A DNA stretch of 58,114 nucleotides from Lactobacillus iners DSM 13335 (GTDB lineage: Bacteria > Bacillota > Bacilli > Lactobacillales > Lactobacillaceae), in contig NZ_GG700801.1 of assembly GCF_000160875.1 (NCBI RefSeq), forward strand, positions 120,779 through 178,892. Direction: 5' to 3'. Positions 9,261 through 18,051 of the stretch are shown here, piece by piece. Below the pieces are notes generated by a model, which saw nothing but the letters and a program-made list of their open reading frames with translations, was not told the DNA's origin and ran no database searches. The stretch's first letter is position 1; each line of letters begins with the position of its first letter. Made by a program: the position numbers and the translations under genes.

Positions 9261-9539
9261 ATGCATTTAATTGATGTTACAAATACTTATCGTGATTTGA
9301 TTGAAAGACAGTTATCAGCCACCAGCAGTCAGTACATTAAGGTATATTCACTGGGAAATATAACTGTAGTCTATACTGAAACAAGTACTAAAATCGAAAT
9401 TGTACTCGAAAATCATAGACGTGGTATTCATGAAGATGAAATTCAATTTGTCATTAAACGTTTAATTCATGAAGATAAAATTTATAACATTTCAATGGAT
9501 CAGAGTCGTAAAATCATTTCAATTACCTGTGATAAGTAA
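9261..9539 (+). CDS. DUF1827 family protein
   Basis: A 92-residue soluble protein of unknown function. The opening MHLIDVTNTYRDLI and the segment IKVYSLGNITVVYTE resemble DUF1827 proteins of lactobacilli and enterococci as I recall them. An AGAAGGTG site precedes the ATG. It lies 54 bases after clpE on the same strand, with one terminator after it, so the two are probably co-transcribed from the CIRCE-controlled promoter. That suggests a link with the heat-shock response, but nothing in the sequence gives a mechanism. Confidence 0.75.
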   Translation: MHLIDVTNTYRDLIERQLSATSSQYIKVYSLGNITVVYTETSTKIEIVLENHRRGIHEDEIQFVIKRLIHEDKIYNISMDQSRKIISITCDK

Positions 9540-9566
9540 AACGAATGTCTTATTTTAACTATTTTA

Positions 9567-9601
9567 ACCATACTTCGATATTTACCGAAGTATGGTTTTT
9601 T
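9567..9601 (+). terminator. Terminator of clpE-DUF1827 transcript
   Basis: AACCATACTTCG, seven-base loop, CGAAGTATGGTT followed by TTTTT. It is nearly the same hairpin as the one at 4586-4624, with a compensating base-pair change in the stem. Confidence 0.9.
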
Positions 9602-9647
9602 GTGTCCTTTTATTCATGGCTACTTAGTTCTTAAATTTAAGCATAAT

Positions 9648-9683
9648 AAAAACCTCCAAACTCTTTAGCAAATTTGGAGGTTA
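9648..9683 (-). terminator. Terminator of the SPFH gene
   Basis: Minus strand AACCTCCAAATTT ... AGTTTGGAGGTTTTTAT hairpin, 39 bases after the SPFH stop codon. Confidence 0.85.
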
Positions 9684-9721
9684 TTATCAAAAGATACTAC
9701 TATTTTATGATTCAGTAATTA

Positions 9722-10603
9722 TCAGTTCTTATCTTGATCCCATATTTTCTTAATAGCTGGAATATCACCTATTTTATCAATATTTTCTTTATCCATAACT
9801 ATCATATTATTGTTGCCAGCTGATAATTTTGTAAAAGCTACTATACTCTGATTTCTGAAATATCCTTCAGACGCTTTGGATAAAGTCTCTTGTAATTTAT
9901 TTATACGATATGCTTCCGCATCAGCTTCTGTCTTAATTGCCTCAGCTTTTGCTTTTGCAGTTGCTATTAAGGCATCATTATTTGCCTTAGTCGTCAAGCG
10001 AATATTTTCGGCTTCACCTTCTGCTTTAGCAATTGTTGCCGTCTTTTCACGGTCAGCTGTTAATTGTTTATCCATTGCAGCTTGAATCTGTTTACTAGGT
10101 AATAGTTCATCTACATTAATTCTAATAACGCTAATACCATATATATCTGTTAAATCACCTATAGCCTTAGATAATTCATTATTAATAGCACTTGTGGATC
10201 CTAAAGCATCATTTAAATCCATACGTCCAATAATATCACGCAAATGTCCACGCACTAATTGAACCATAGAAGTTTCTGAATCTGTATTATTGTAAAAATA
10301 TTTAAAACTATTAGTAACCTGATAGTTCAATGTCAAGCTGGTCGATATTTCTGCATTATCCTTAGTGATAATTGAATATCTACTAATTTCTAAAGGTTGT
10401 AAGGCCATTGAAACTTTCTTAACTCGCTGAAAAAAAGGTATTTTAAATGTTAGTCCAGCTTTAACAGTTTTAGTATATTTACCAAGCGTCTCAATTAATC
10501 CTTCATAATTTTGAGGTACTATAGTTGTACAACCACTAGTTAATATGACAAGCAAGACGATAAAAATTATAATTTTCAAATCAAGTATCATTTTAAATTC
10601 CAT
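9722..10603 (-). CDS. SPFH/band 7 domain protein (stomatin/prohibitin-like)
   Basis: A 293-residue membrane-anchored scaffold-type protein. An N-terminal hydrophobic segment (about 8-25) ends in LTSGC, which resembles a lipobox although the -3 residue is Thr. Then comes the typical SPFH entry VPQNYEGLIETLGKY, the band 7 domain to about residue 180, and an Ala/Glu/Lys-rich coiled coil (about 185-245, AKAEGEAENI, AKAKAEAIKTEADAEAYR). Such proteins oligomerise in membranes and organise lipid or protein domains; the exact role here is unknown. An AGAGGTG site precedes the ATG at 10603. It is monocistronic, between its own terminator and the terminator of the ABC cassette. Confidence 0.9.
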   Translation of the reverse strand: MEFKMILDLKIIIFIVLLVILTSGCTTIVPQNYEGLIETLGKYTKTVKAGLTFKIPFFQRVKKVSMALQPLEISRYSIITKDNAEISTSLTLNYQVTNSFKYFYNNTDSETSMVQLVRGHLRDIIGRMDLNDALGSTSAINNELSKAIGDLTDIYGISVIRINVDELLPSKQIQAAMDKQLTADREKTATIAKAEGEAENIRLTTKANNDALIATAKAKAEAIKTEADAEAYRINKLQETLSKASEGYFRNQSIVAFTKLSAGNNNMIVMDKENIDKIGDIPAIKKIWDQDKN

Positions 10604-10657
10604 AATTATTCACCTCTTAATAAAAAATATTATAGGAGATATTATACATAATAAAAA

Positions 10658-10724
10658 CAAAAAAAGCATCTGATTTAACAACCAAATGCTTTTAAAGTTT
10701 ATTTATTAAAATAATAAATATTCA
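10658..10724. repeat. 67-bp direct repeat, copy A
   Basis: Bases 10658-10724 are identical to 12696-12762, an offset of 2038. In copy B this is the end of the pullulanase gene plus its terminator. Copy A therefore carries a stray EYLLF-stop coding tail and the same terminator, now behind the ABC permease. Confidence 0.95.
10659..10692 (-). terminator. Terminator of the ABC cassette (copy A)
   Basis: Minus strand AAAGCATTTG ... CAGATGCTTTTTTTG hairpin with a run of seven T. It is inside repeat copy A. Confidence 0.85.
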
Positions 10725-10752
10725 ACATGTACCTCCTAAATTTATAGAGGAA

Positions 10753-11562
10753 TTAATTATTTAAAATGAATTTCTCAAAATTAAACATTTTCATGACAAC
10801 GCAAAAAACTATAATATCTAATAATATTAAAACTATAATTAAAATTACTGTCTCAAAAACACCTAAGATTAACACCCCGGTAGCTTGAGAAATGAGCATA
10901 CCAAATATCGGAGCTACAATTATCATGGATACTCCTTGAGCTGACTTGCTATTCTTCAAATATTGCGAACTACCAATAACTAACAATATTGATAATAAGA
11001 CAAGCAGTGGAGAAATCAAAATTGTAACTAATAACCATGTCATATTAGGTAGGATTATATGTTTGAAATATCTCCAACCTACAGTATTAACAACCAATAT
11101 ATAGACTAAAACAGAAACGGTAGAAATAGTAACTGCAGGTGCTGCACAACCTAATGCTTTTCCTAAAACAAGGACTTTAGTATTGATGGGAGTATATAAC
11201 AAACCTTCCAAAGTTTTGTGCTCTTTTTCACCAATAAAACTACTGCTAGATAATACTGTAGAAATAATAATGGGTAGTAACATAAATAAAGGTAAAAAAA
11301 AGTAAGTAAAAATAACATAAAAAGGTACCGTTCCCCTGGTAAGATAATCTGGGTATTTTATCATCTTAAACTGTTCAATGAACGTATTTAAGCCAACTAT
11401 GCTAGCTGATACTTCCTTACGAGTACCTAATATAAATAATAAGATTGGTAACACAATACTAAAAATAATTGGAATAATAAGCAATGAGAACATTAATCCT
11501 CTATCATTGACTAATTCTCGATATTCCTTATTTATCATAACCTTAAGTTGATGTCTATCCAT
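10753..11562 (-). CDS. ABC-2 type transporter permease
   Basis: A 269-residue polytopic membrane protein with about six hydrophobic segments and the ABC-2/NatB layout: an N-terminal cytoplasmic stretch, a first helix (about 23-46), an extracellular loop, then the cytoplasmic signature IGEKEHKTLEGLLYTPI, a coupling-type motif of this class. It begins 8 bases before the ATPase gene ends, so the two are coupled and should form one exporter. The substrate cannot be read from the sequence. It is the last gene of a cassette flanked by a 67-bp direct repeat. Confidence 0.88.
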   Translation of the reverse strand: MDRHQLKVMINKEYRELVNDRGLMFSLLIIPIIFSIVLPILLFILGTRKEVSASIVGLNTFIEQFKMIKYPDYLTRGTVPFYVIFTYFFLPLFMLLPIIISTVLSSSSFIGEKEHKTLEGLLYTPINTKVLVLGKALGCAAPAVTISTVSVLVYILVVNTVGWRYFKHIILPNMTWLLVTILISPLLVLLSILLVIGSSQYLKNSKSAQGVSMIIVAPIFGMLISQATGVLILGVFETVILIIVLILLDIIVFCVVMKMFNFEKFILNN

Positions 11563-12466
11563 TGCTATGTCCTCCGATAATTCTAAAGTATATTTCTTTT
11601 ACTGTTTCTATAACTTTGGAAACTTCATAAATATCATTTCCCTTTAAAACCAAAGTTTTGACAATATCAGCTACTTTATTATCATCATCAACCGATATAA
11701 TAAATTCATTTTGCATACAATCCGATAGTTCACCATATGAAATCAACTCTTTGATATCTTTAGGATTAAATTTACCCTTAAAATGGACTTTATGTATTTT
11801 ACACCGCAACCTATCAACTTTATCACTAATAAGTAAATTTCCTGAGGATATGATGCCTATACTATCTACAACACCATCCATACCATACAAATAATGCGTA
11901 GACATGATAATAGTAACACCAGCTTTTTTCAGTTTTTTAATGAACTGATAAAACTCATCAATGGCAGCAGGATCTAATCCGGTTGTAGGTTCATCCAAAA
12001 TTAAAACCTCTGGACTATGGAACATAGCTCTAGCTAACATCACTTTCTGTTTATTTCCTTTACTTAGACTGCCTACGGGCATATCAATATAGTTTTCTAA
12101 GTGAAACATTTTCTTCAAATCATCTATGCGTTTTTTTATAATTTTTGAATTTAATCCATATATTTCTCCCCATAATATTAAATTTTCTTTAGCAGTTAGA
12201 TTTTCATATAAATTACCATCATTTTGAACACCAACACGTAATAACAAATCAGGTCTAGATTTATCTGTTAATTTTTCACCAAAAAGCCTAATAGTTCCCG
12301 TGTCGGGTTTTAACAAACCTAAAATTATACGAATTAAAGTCGTTTTTCCTGCTCCATTAGGCCCTAACAATGCAAATACTTGTCCTTTATCAATACGTAA
12401 GGAGACATTATTAATGACTTTTTTTGAACCAATTACTTTATTAATTTCACTTATCTCAATTATCAT
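11555..12466 (-). CDS. ABC transporter ATP-binding protein
   Basis: A 303-residue ATPase partner of the permease that follows. Walker A is LLGPNGAGKTT, the signature is a variant LSKGN (in GSLSKGNKQKV), Walker B is VLILDEPTTGLDP, and the H-loop His sits in MSTHYL. A C-terminal extension of about 90 residues follows the nucleotide-binding domain, as in drug- and peptide-export ABC-2 ATPases. Its AGAGGAG ribosome-binding site lies inside the last codons of the small upstream gene (12469-12645), so all three genes are coupled. It is probably an antimicrobial or lipid exporter, but this is a guess from class. Confidence 0.92.
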   Translation of the reverse strand: MIIEISEINKVIGSKKVINNVSLRIDKGQVFALLGPNGAGKTTLIRIILGLLKPDTGTIRLFGEKLTDKSRPDLLLRVGVQNDGNLYENLTAKENLILWGEIYGLNSKIIKKRIDDLKKMFHLENYIDMPVGSLSKGNKQKVMLARAMFHSPEVLILDEPTTGLDPAAIDEFYQFIKKLKKAGVTIIMSTHYLYGMDGVVDSIGIISSGNLLISDKVDRLRCKIHKVHFKGKFNPKDIKELISYGELSDCMQNEFIISVDDDNKVADIVKTLVLKGNDIYEVSKVIETVKEIYFRIIGGHSNG

Positions 12467-12468
12467 TT

Positions 12469-12645
12469 TTAACTCCTCTTATACCATACGATGAACCACA
12501 CCCAAAATATAAAGATAGCTATATAACTAATTAAATTTACTCGTTTTGATTTATCACTAGTAGATCTTACTTTCTTGTAGCTAATAACATTATACCTGCC
12601 TTCTTTATCTTTGCGAATACAATTGCAAGCCATAATATCTACCAT
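12469..12645 (-). CDS. Small single-pass membrane protein of the ABC cassette
   Basis: About 58 residues if it starts at the ATG at 12645 (or 54 from the ATG at 12633); the frame stays open further up, but there it would run through a terminator. The N-terminal part is basic and polar with two cysteines (MACNCIRKDKEG), followed by one transmembrane helix near the C-terminus (ISYIAIFIFWVWFIVWY) and a short basic tail. I do not recognise it. Its stop codon is three bases ahead of the ATPase start and it supplies that gene's ribosome-binding site, so it belongs to the transporter operon. It could be an accessory or regulatory subunit, or an exported or immunity peptide. Its own ribosome-binding site is poor. 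Confidence 0.5.
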   Translation of the reverse strand: MVDIMACNCIRKDKEGRYNVISYKKVRSTSDKSKRVNLISYIAIFIFWVWFIVWYKRS

Positions 12646-12695
12646 ATTTTTTACAATAATAATTAGCAAGAGAACAAATCTATAGTAATAGGGCT

Positions 12696-12762
12696 CAAAA
12701 AAAGCATCTGATTTAACAACCAAATGCTTTTAAAGTTTATTTATTAAAATAATAAATATTCA
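12696..12762. repeat. 67-bp direct repeat, copy B
   Basis: Identical to 10658-10724. It includes the last six codons and stop of the pullulanase gene and the hairpin terminator that follows (12697-12730, minus strand). The copies flank the ABC cassette exactly. Confidence 0.95.
12697..12730 (-). terminator. Terminator of the pullulanase gene (copy B)
   Basis: Minus strand AAAGCATTTG ... CAGATGCTTTTTTTG hairpin, directly after the pullulanase stop codon. Confidence 0.88.
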
Positions 12763-15700
12763 GCAGGAACCCACTGCTTTTGTGTACCTAATCTATAACA
12801 TAAACGTCCATTAATTATTTTTTTAGCTACAAGTTTATAACTATTGCCTTGAATTAAAAATTGACCTGTATAGTTACCATTATCATCCAACATCGCAACT
12901 TGATAATCAGGATGACCATTGACATGAACTTTAACAACTCCTGTAACAGGTGTCTCTTTAATAGCTTTATTATCAACTACCTTAACAGATTCAGCAGCAA
13001 CCCATTGTTTTTGAGTACCTACTCTGTAGAATAATTTACCATTGATAACTTTAGCACCCCATATCTTCCAATATGTGCCCTTATTAAGCAGGATATTTGT
13101 ATTATGTCCATCTTTATCAAATAAGTCTACGTTTTGGTTAATATATAATACACCAATTACTGGCTTTTCTGTTTTAGTAAAAATAATACCGTCGCTCTTA
13201 GCTGTATCTATCAAAATGTATTGATTTGTTCCAACTCTGTAGAACTTCATCCCACCAATTTCTGTGATACGATCGATTTTCCAACGACTGCCAGCAGGCA
13301 AAACCTTATCTGTTGCACTACCATTGCTATCAAAAATGGTACTGTCTTTTTGGATATTAACAACACCAACAATTGTATTTTCTTGATCATTAGAATCTTT
13401 TAAGATCTCTTGAGATATTTCTGGCTCAGTTACAGTTTCAACTGATTCTTGTGGCGTATTAGATTCAACATCAGATTCTGCTTCAAGATCAGCCTTTATT
13501 TGGTTCACAACATCATTATCTAATTTATAAGGAGCAGTACCGCCTTCATTAGCGTAGTTTTTAATTGCTTCAGCAATTATATCACGTAGATCTTTCTTAT
13601 TGCCTTGTTGATATTGTTTGATTGCCTGAATAGTAGCTTCATCTAGCTTATATGAAACTAATTGATCTACATTAACATGAGCTATGGCATCAGCTATCAT
13701 ATCAACAAGTAATTTTTTATTGCCTTGCTTAAACTCGACAACAGCCTTCATGACATCATCACTTAATTTATATGATGTCAATTTTTCTATATCTGCATGA
13801 GCTATGGCATCTAAAACCTTTTTACTTAAATCAATTTCTGGTTCTTTTTTATCTTTAATATAATTTTCTATTTCTGTCATAATATCTTTTTTCAACTGTT
13901 GAAATGCAATCTTATCTGCCTCCGTCTTAGCTATTTTATCATTTAATTGATCAACTAATACGGATAATTTTTGAGATTTGGCTTTTTCGTTAGCAATTTC
14001 ATCTTTTAATTGTTGTAATTCAGTCTGAGCTGACTCCATTTTAGCTATTTTATCATTTAATTGATCAACTAACATGGTCAATTTTTGAGATTTGGCTTTT
14101 TCGTTAGCAATTTCATCTTTTAATTGTTGTAACGCAGTCTGAGCCGCCTCCATTTTAGCTATTTTATCATTTAATTGATCAACTAATACAGATAATTTTT
14201 GAGATTTGGCTTCTTCTTTAGCGATTTCATCTTTCAACTGTTGAAATGCAATCTTATCTGCATCTAAATGTGCAATTAGATCATTTATTTTATCTTTGTC
14301 ACTTATCTTCTTGATAACTAATGTACTTAATCCAGGCAAAATAGTAGTTTTGGCACCGACAGTATGGTCATCACTACTTAATAAAATCTTGCCACCTGTT
14401 AAATCAACACTAGTAAATTGGTTAGCTTTTTCATTAACGTTGAATATAACATACATTGTACTATCAGCTGATTTAATTTCAAAGGCAAATACACCATTTT
14501 CACCTTTAACTATAGGTGTGATATTTTTCTTTATCTCATCATATGTACTCATTCTGAATGCAGGACAAGTCTTTCTTAATTGCACAAGTTTTTGGAAATA
14601 TGACACTAAGTCCTTATTTTGTTCTACTCGTTTCCAATCTATTTCATTAACTGTAATATCAGCATTATAAGAATTAGCATTTCCATTCTTGGTACGTAAT
14701 GCTTCTTGACCTGAATGGAATAATGGCACACCTTGTGACAACATGATCATAGAATCAGCTAATTTAGCACGTTTAACAAACTCTGCAGCATTAGCATTAG
14801 GCAAATGAGCTTTTAATGCATCATATAAAGTTAAATTATCATGACACGTTGAATAATTAATAACCTGCCCTGGATTAAGGTAATTGTGTTTATTAAATCC
14901 TTGACTACCCATAAATCCTTTAACAAAAGCAGCTGCATCTTCTTGATAATGACTGACGCCATTTTTATCTTTATCAGTCAGGTTACCTTGTGCTAACCCA
15001 GATCTTGCATTACCAAAGGATCCACTCTCACCAATTACAGCGTTTCTCAAATTGTCGCCAAAAAAGCCGACATTTGGTATCAAATTAGCATGAACATAAC
15101 TAGCTTCTTTAGGCCGTTCATTTGGCTTTATTTCCCAACCTTCACCATAAATTAAAGTTCCAGGATTGATTTTGTTAATTTCCTTGTAGACTTCCGCCAT
15201 CGTATCAGTATCAAGGACGCCCATTGTATCAAATCTAAAACCGTCTATATGATAATTCTTAGCCCAATATTTAACGGAATCAACGATATATTTTCTAACC
15301 ATTCTTCTTTGGCTAGCTACAGCATTACCCATACCAATGTCGTCAACCATGTTACCATTATCATCATATTTGAAATAATATCCAGGAACGACTTTATCAA
15401 ATGCTTGTTTATCTAATCCATAAACATGATTATAAACGACATCCATAACTACACGTAAACCTTGTTTGTGCAGAGCATTTATCATTTCTTTCATCTCTAA
15501 AATACGTGCAGCAGGATCCGCAGGTTTAGAAGAATAACTACCTTCAGGAACATTGTAATTAACCGGATCATAGCCCCAATTGTAGGCATTAGATGGATGA
15601 GCTTCATCAATGGAGCCAAAATCATACATAGGTAAAAATTGGACGTGAGTAACTCCTAATTTCTTCAAATAATCTAACCCAGTTGGATAACCAGTATCAG

Positions 15701-17930
15701 TTTTGGTCCCTTCTTGAGTCAATCCTAAAAATTGACCAGGATGTTTAACATTAGCATTTTTATCAGCTGTTAAATCTCTGACACCAGCTTCATATATAAT
15801 AGCGTCAGTTGGTTTAGTGAAGGCTGGCATTTTAATAAAATCAGCTGGTTTGATATTATCAACATCTTCAATTACACTACGAACTCCATTAATGGTAGTA
15901 GCAGTGGAATAAGGATCATCTGTCGTCGTTACATGCCCATCAGCAAATTCTAATTGGTAATCATATGCCCAGCCTTTGTAATCCTGATCAGTCAATGTAG
16001 TACTCCAAACACCCTTATCACCACATGTTAAGGCAATAGTTTTATCAGGTTGTGAACTGTTGTCTAAGTTTTTATACAAACGTAAGGTTACTTTAGTTGC
16101 AATTGGTGACCATAATTTAATAGTAGTTTTGTCTTTGCTATAAGTTGAACCTAAATCATCATTTGCATAAAAGTACTTATCATCAAAATCTTTAGAGCGA
16201 ACATACGATCTAACATCAATAGCCTTAGGATTGCCACAGAAAGCTATGCGGCTATTAACACCTAATTCTAAGCTATTCTTCAAAGTAACCTTAAAAGTAT
16301 CACTTAGATTATCTGTACCATTAACAGCTTCGACTTTAGTAATTTCATTATTCTGAGCTTTTAATAATTGCTTTACTAAATCTGGACTTAATTGCTCATT
16401 AGTCTTAATTTTGACGACATGATCACTATCCATGTTAGCCATAGATAAAATGAAATCCTTACGAGCACTATATTCAGTATAGTGAGGTAAATTATCCACA
16501 TCATTTAAGTAAACATCCGTAATTTGACCTTTTGGTGATGGTGTAACTTTGTATACTTGCTTGCCATTAGAAATATTTATTTGATGTAAATCTTGACCGG
16601 TAATGGTAATTTCACCGACTTTATCACCATTAGCTTCAGATTTATCTAACGTAACTGTTTGCTTAGAAGCTTGCTTGTCATCAGCCCAAACTGACATCGT
16701 TTGCGGTGCTTCATCCCCAAAATAATGTAACTTAAGTTTGACATCTTTAAAGCTTGGCGTTACTACTTGAGTTTCATCTTTACCAGCTGCATACCAAACC
16801 TCGACTTTACCACTATCATCTGTATTAACTATACGGTCTGCTTTAGTTTTTCCATCTTTGGACCAATCTTTTTGACCCTTGATTAAAAATCCTACTTTAT
16901 CAGAATGATCAATATTAAATTCAGCATAATGACCATAGTCATCTTCTTTGTCAAATGAATATTGTTTACCACCTTTACCAAAAGGCCAGCACCATAAAGC
17001 CCATTTAGAAGCATCACCATTGTAATGAACAATAACTTTAGTACTTGCAACTATTTGCTCTTTAGAAAAGTCTACTTGCTCTTTTTTAGCAGCTATTTTT
17101 TTCAACTTTTCAATCAGTTTAGTATCTTGTTGAGCTTTTTTCTTATGATCAATTACTTTTTTAGCAGCACTAGCTGTATAATAAACATTTTTATCACCAG
17201 CTACCAAATAAATATTGGTTTTATCTCCTGGCAACGGTGTAAATTCATGCTGTTGGTTGTCATTAATAATAACTTTGTTAAATTCTTTATTATCAGTAGC
17301 TTTTAGCTCAATTTCACCTTGTTTCATAGTTTTAGTAGCATCTTCTTTTAATGAAAGATCAGCTTGCTTATCCTCAATATCTGTTCCAACTTTAACAGAA
17401 GCTGGAGCATCACTACCCAGGTAGTTAATTTCAATATTAGCTTTTTTAAACTTCGGCGTTACTGTTTGAGCTTGATCACTACCTTCTTTGTACCAAACTT
17501 CGGCTTTACCACTCAAATCAGTAGTAATTTGTCGATCATTGTTTGAACCATCTTTATGCCAATTACTATCTTTGATCAGCACCCCAATTTTTGAGTGTTC
17601 ACCAGGCATATCGATAATTTTATAATTACCATACTCATCTTTGCCATCCCACGGATATTCTTTGCCATCTACTTTATCGGTGCCATTATCAACCCATGTA
17701 TATAATTTCCATTTATTGCCATCGCCTTGATAATGAACAATTACCTTGGTTGTTTTTTGGTTGATATCAGCAGATCTATCGGTAGGTGCCTTTATCAGGC
17801 TAACATTATTGTTATTTTTAATATTATTATTTACGGCATCAGCATTTACTGTACTTACACTAACTACTAATCCCAAAATTGTACTTGTACATAAAAATGT
17901 TATCTTTTTCTTATCGATTTTAAAATTCAT
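12744..17930 (-). CDS. pulA: Cell-surface type I pullulanase with SLAP anchor
   Basis: A 1728-residue secreted debranching enzyme for alpha-1,6 bonds of glycogen and pullulan. Signal peptide 1-30 (ending VNA). Two CBM41-type starch-binding domains start near 62 and 297, each followed by a PUD-like beta domain. An N-terminal CBM48-type domain lies around 588-670. The GH13 catalytic domain has the pullulanase signature YNWGYDP (783-789), nucleophile D901 in GFRFD, acid E930 in YGEGWE and D1031 in CHDN. Behind it come three 38-residue coiled-coil repeats (1228-1341), three looser AI.H-type repeats (1370-1480) and three S-layer-type domains (about 1520-1728) ending EYLLF. The tail should hold the enzyme on the wall. 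A near-consensus promoter with a cre box is upstream. In vaginal lactobacilli such enzymes allow growth on host glycogen. Confidence 0.95.
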   Translation of the reverse strand: MNFKIDKKKITFLCTSTILGLVVSVSTVNADAVNNNIKNNNNVSLIKAPTDRSADINQKTTKVIVHYQGDGNKWKLYTWVDNGTDKVDGKEYPWDGKDEYGNYKIIDMPGEHSKIGVLIKDSNWHKDGSNNDRQITTDLSGKAEVWYKEGSDQAQTVTPKFKKANIEINYLGSDAPASVKVGTDIEDKQADLSLKEDATKTMKQGEIELKATDNKEFNKVIINDNQQHEFTPLPGDKTNIYLVAGDKNVYYTASAAKKVIDHKKKAQQDTKLIEKLKKIAAKKEQVDFSKEQIVASTKVIVHYNGDASKWALWCWPFGKGGKQYSFDKEDDYGHYAEFNIDHSDKVGFLIKGQKDWSKDGKTKADRIVNTDDSGKVEVWYAAGKDETQVVTPSFKDVKLKLHYFGDEAPQTMSVWADDKQASKQTVTLDKSEANGDKVGEITITGQDLHQINISNGKQVYKVTPSPKGQITDVYLNDVDNLPHYTEYSARKDFILSMANMDSDHVVKIKTNEQLSPDLVKQLLKAQNNEITKVEAVNGTDNLSDTFKVTLKNSLELGVNSRIAFCGNPKAIDVRSYVRSKDFDDKYFYANDDLGSTYSKDKTTIKLWSPIATKVTLRLYKNLDNSSQPDKTIALTCGDKGVWSTTLTDQDYKGWAYDYQLEFADGHVTTTDDPYSTATTINGVRSVIEDVDNIKPADFIKMPAFTKPTDAIIYEAGVRDLTADKNANVKHPGQFLGLTQEGTKTDTGYPTGLDYLKKLGVTHVQFLPMYDFGSIDEAHPSNAYNWGYDPVNYNVPEGSYSSKPADPAARILEMKEMINALHKQGLRVVMDVVYNHVYGLDKQAFDKVVPGYYFKYDDNGNMVDDIGMGNAVASQRRMVRKYIVDSVKYWAKNYHIDGFRFDTMGVLDTDTMAEVYKEINKINPGTLIYGEGWEIKPNERPKEASYVHANLIPNVGFFGDNLRNAVIGESGSFGNARSGLAQGNLTDKDKNGVSHYQEDAAAFVKGFMGSQGFNKHNYLNPGQVINYSTCHDNLTLYDALKAHLPNANAAEFVKRAKLADSMIMLSQGVPLFHSGQEALRTKNGNANSYNADITVNEIDWKRVEQNKDLVSYFQKLVQLRKTCPAFRMSTYDEIKKNITPIVKGENGVFAFEIKSADSTMYVIFNVNEKANQFTSVDLTGGKILLSSDDHTVGAKTTILPGLSTLVIKKISDKDKINDLIAHLDADKIAFQQLKDEIAKEEAKSQKLSVLVDQLNDKIAKMEAAQTALQQLKDEIANEKAKSQKLTMLVDQLNDKIAKMESAQTELQQLKDEIANEKAKSQKLSVLVDQLNDKIAKTEADKIAFQQLKKDIMTEIENYIKDKKEPEIDLSKKVLDAIAHADIEKLTSYKLSDDVMKAVVEFKQGNKKLLVDMIADAIAHVNVDQLVSYKLDEATIQAIKQYQQGNKKDLRDIIAEAIKNYANEGGTAPYKLDNDVVNQIKADLEAESDVESNTPQESVETVTEPEISQEILKDSNDQENTIVGVVNIQKDSTIFDSNGSATDKVLPAGSRWKIDRITEIGGMKFYRVGTNQYILIDTAKSDGIIFTKTEKPVIGVLYINQNVDLFDKDGHNTNILLNKGTYWKIWGAKVINGKLFYRVGTQKQWVAAESVKVVDNKAIKETPVTGVVKVHVNGHPDYQVAMLDDNGNYTGQFLIQGNSYKLVAKKIINGRLCYRLGTQKQWVPAEYLLF
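13908..14249 (-). repeat. Three 114-bp tandem repeats in the pullulanase stalk
   Basis: Codons 1228-1265, 1266-1303 and 1304-1341 are near-identical 38-codon units containing QQLKDEIA and LVDQLNDKIAK; a partial fourth begins at 1342. The heptad pattern predicts a rod-like coiled coil. Near-identity at DNA level means copy number could change by slippage or recombination. Confidence 0.9.
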
Positions 17931-17967
17931 AGACTATTTGCCTTTCTAAAAGAAACTTATATTAGCA

Positions 17968-17996
17968 ATTGTAGTGTAAGCGTATACATTTGTCAA
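17968..17996 (-). promoter_or_regulatory. Promoter of the pullulanase gene
   Basis: Minus strand: perfect TTGACA (17991-17996), 17 bp, TACAAT (17968-17973). An AGAAAGG ribosome-binding site lies about ten bases ahead of the ATG at 17930. Confidence 0.9.
17975..17988. promoter_or_regulatory. cre box (CcpA operator) of the pullulanase gene
   Basis: TGTAAGCGTATACA matches TGWAANCGNTNWCA at 13 of 14 positions. It lies wholly between the -35 and -10 boxes, so CcpA binding would exclude RNA polymerase. Confidence 0.88.
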
Positions 17997-18009
17997 AACA
18001 CGAAATGCA

Positions 18010-18039
18010 AAAAAAATTCGGTTATCAATCTAACCGAAT
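18010..18039 (-). terminator. Terminator of murC
   Basis: Minus strand ATTCGGTT, eight-base loop, AACCGAAT followed by eight T. It starts 13 bases after the murC stop codon. Confidence 0.92.
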
Positions 18040-18051
18040 CTGTTAATATTA

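Noticed and set aside
9876..10085. Plus-strand frame rich in Ala and Ser inside the SPFH gene
   Set aside because: It is the complement of the Ala/Lys/Glu coiled coil, with no start signals.
10696..10729. Nine-codon frame (MLNIYYFNK) behind AGGAGG after the ABC permease
   Set aside because: The ribosome-binding site is only three bases from the ATG and the sequence is a by-product of the duplicated pullulanase tail.
14296..14670. A 124-residue plus-strand frame inside the pullulanase gene
   Set aside because: It is antisense to the catalytic domain, has no ribosome-binding site, and reads as low-complexity hydrophobic sequence expected from the complement of an AT-rich gene.
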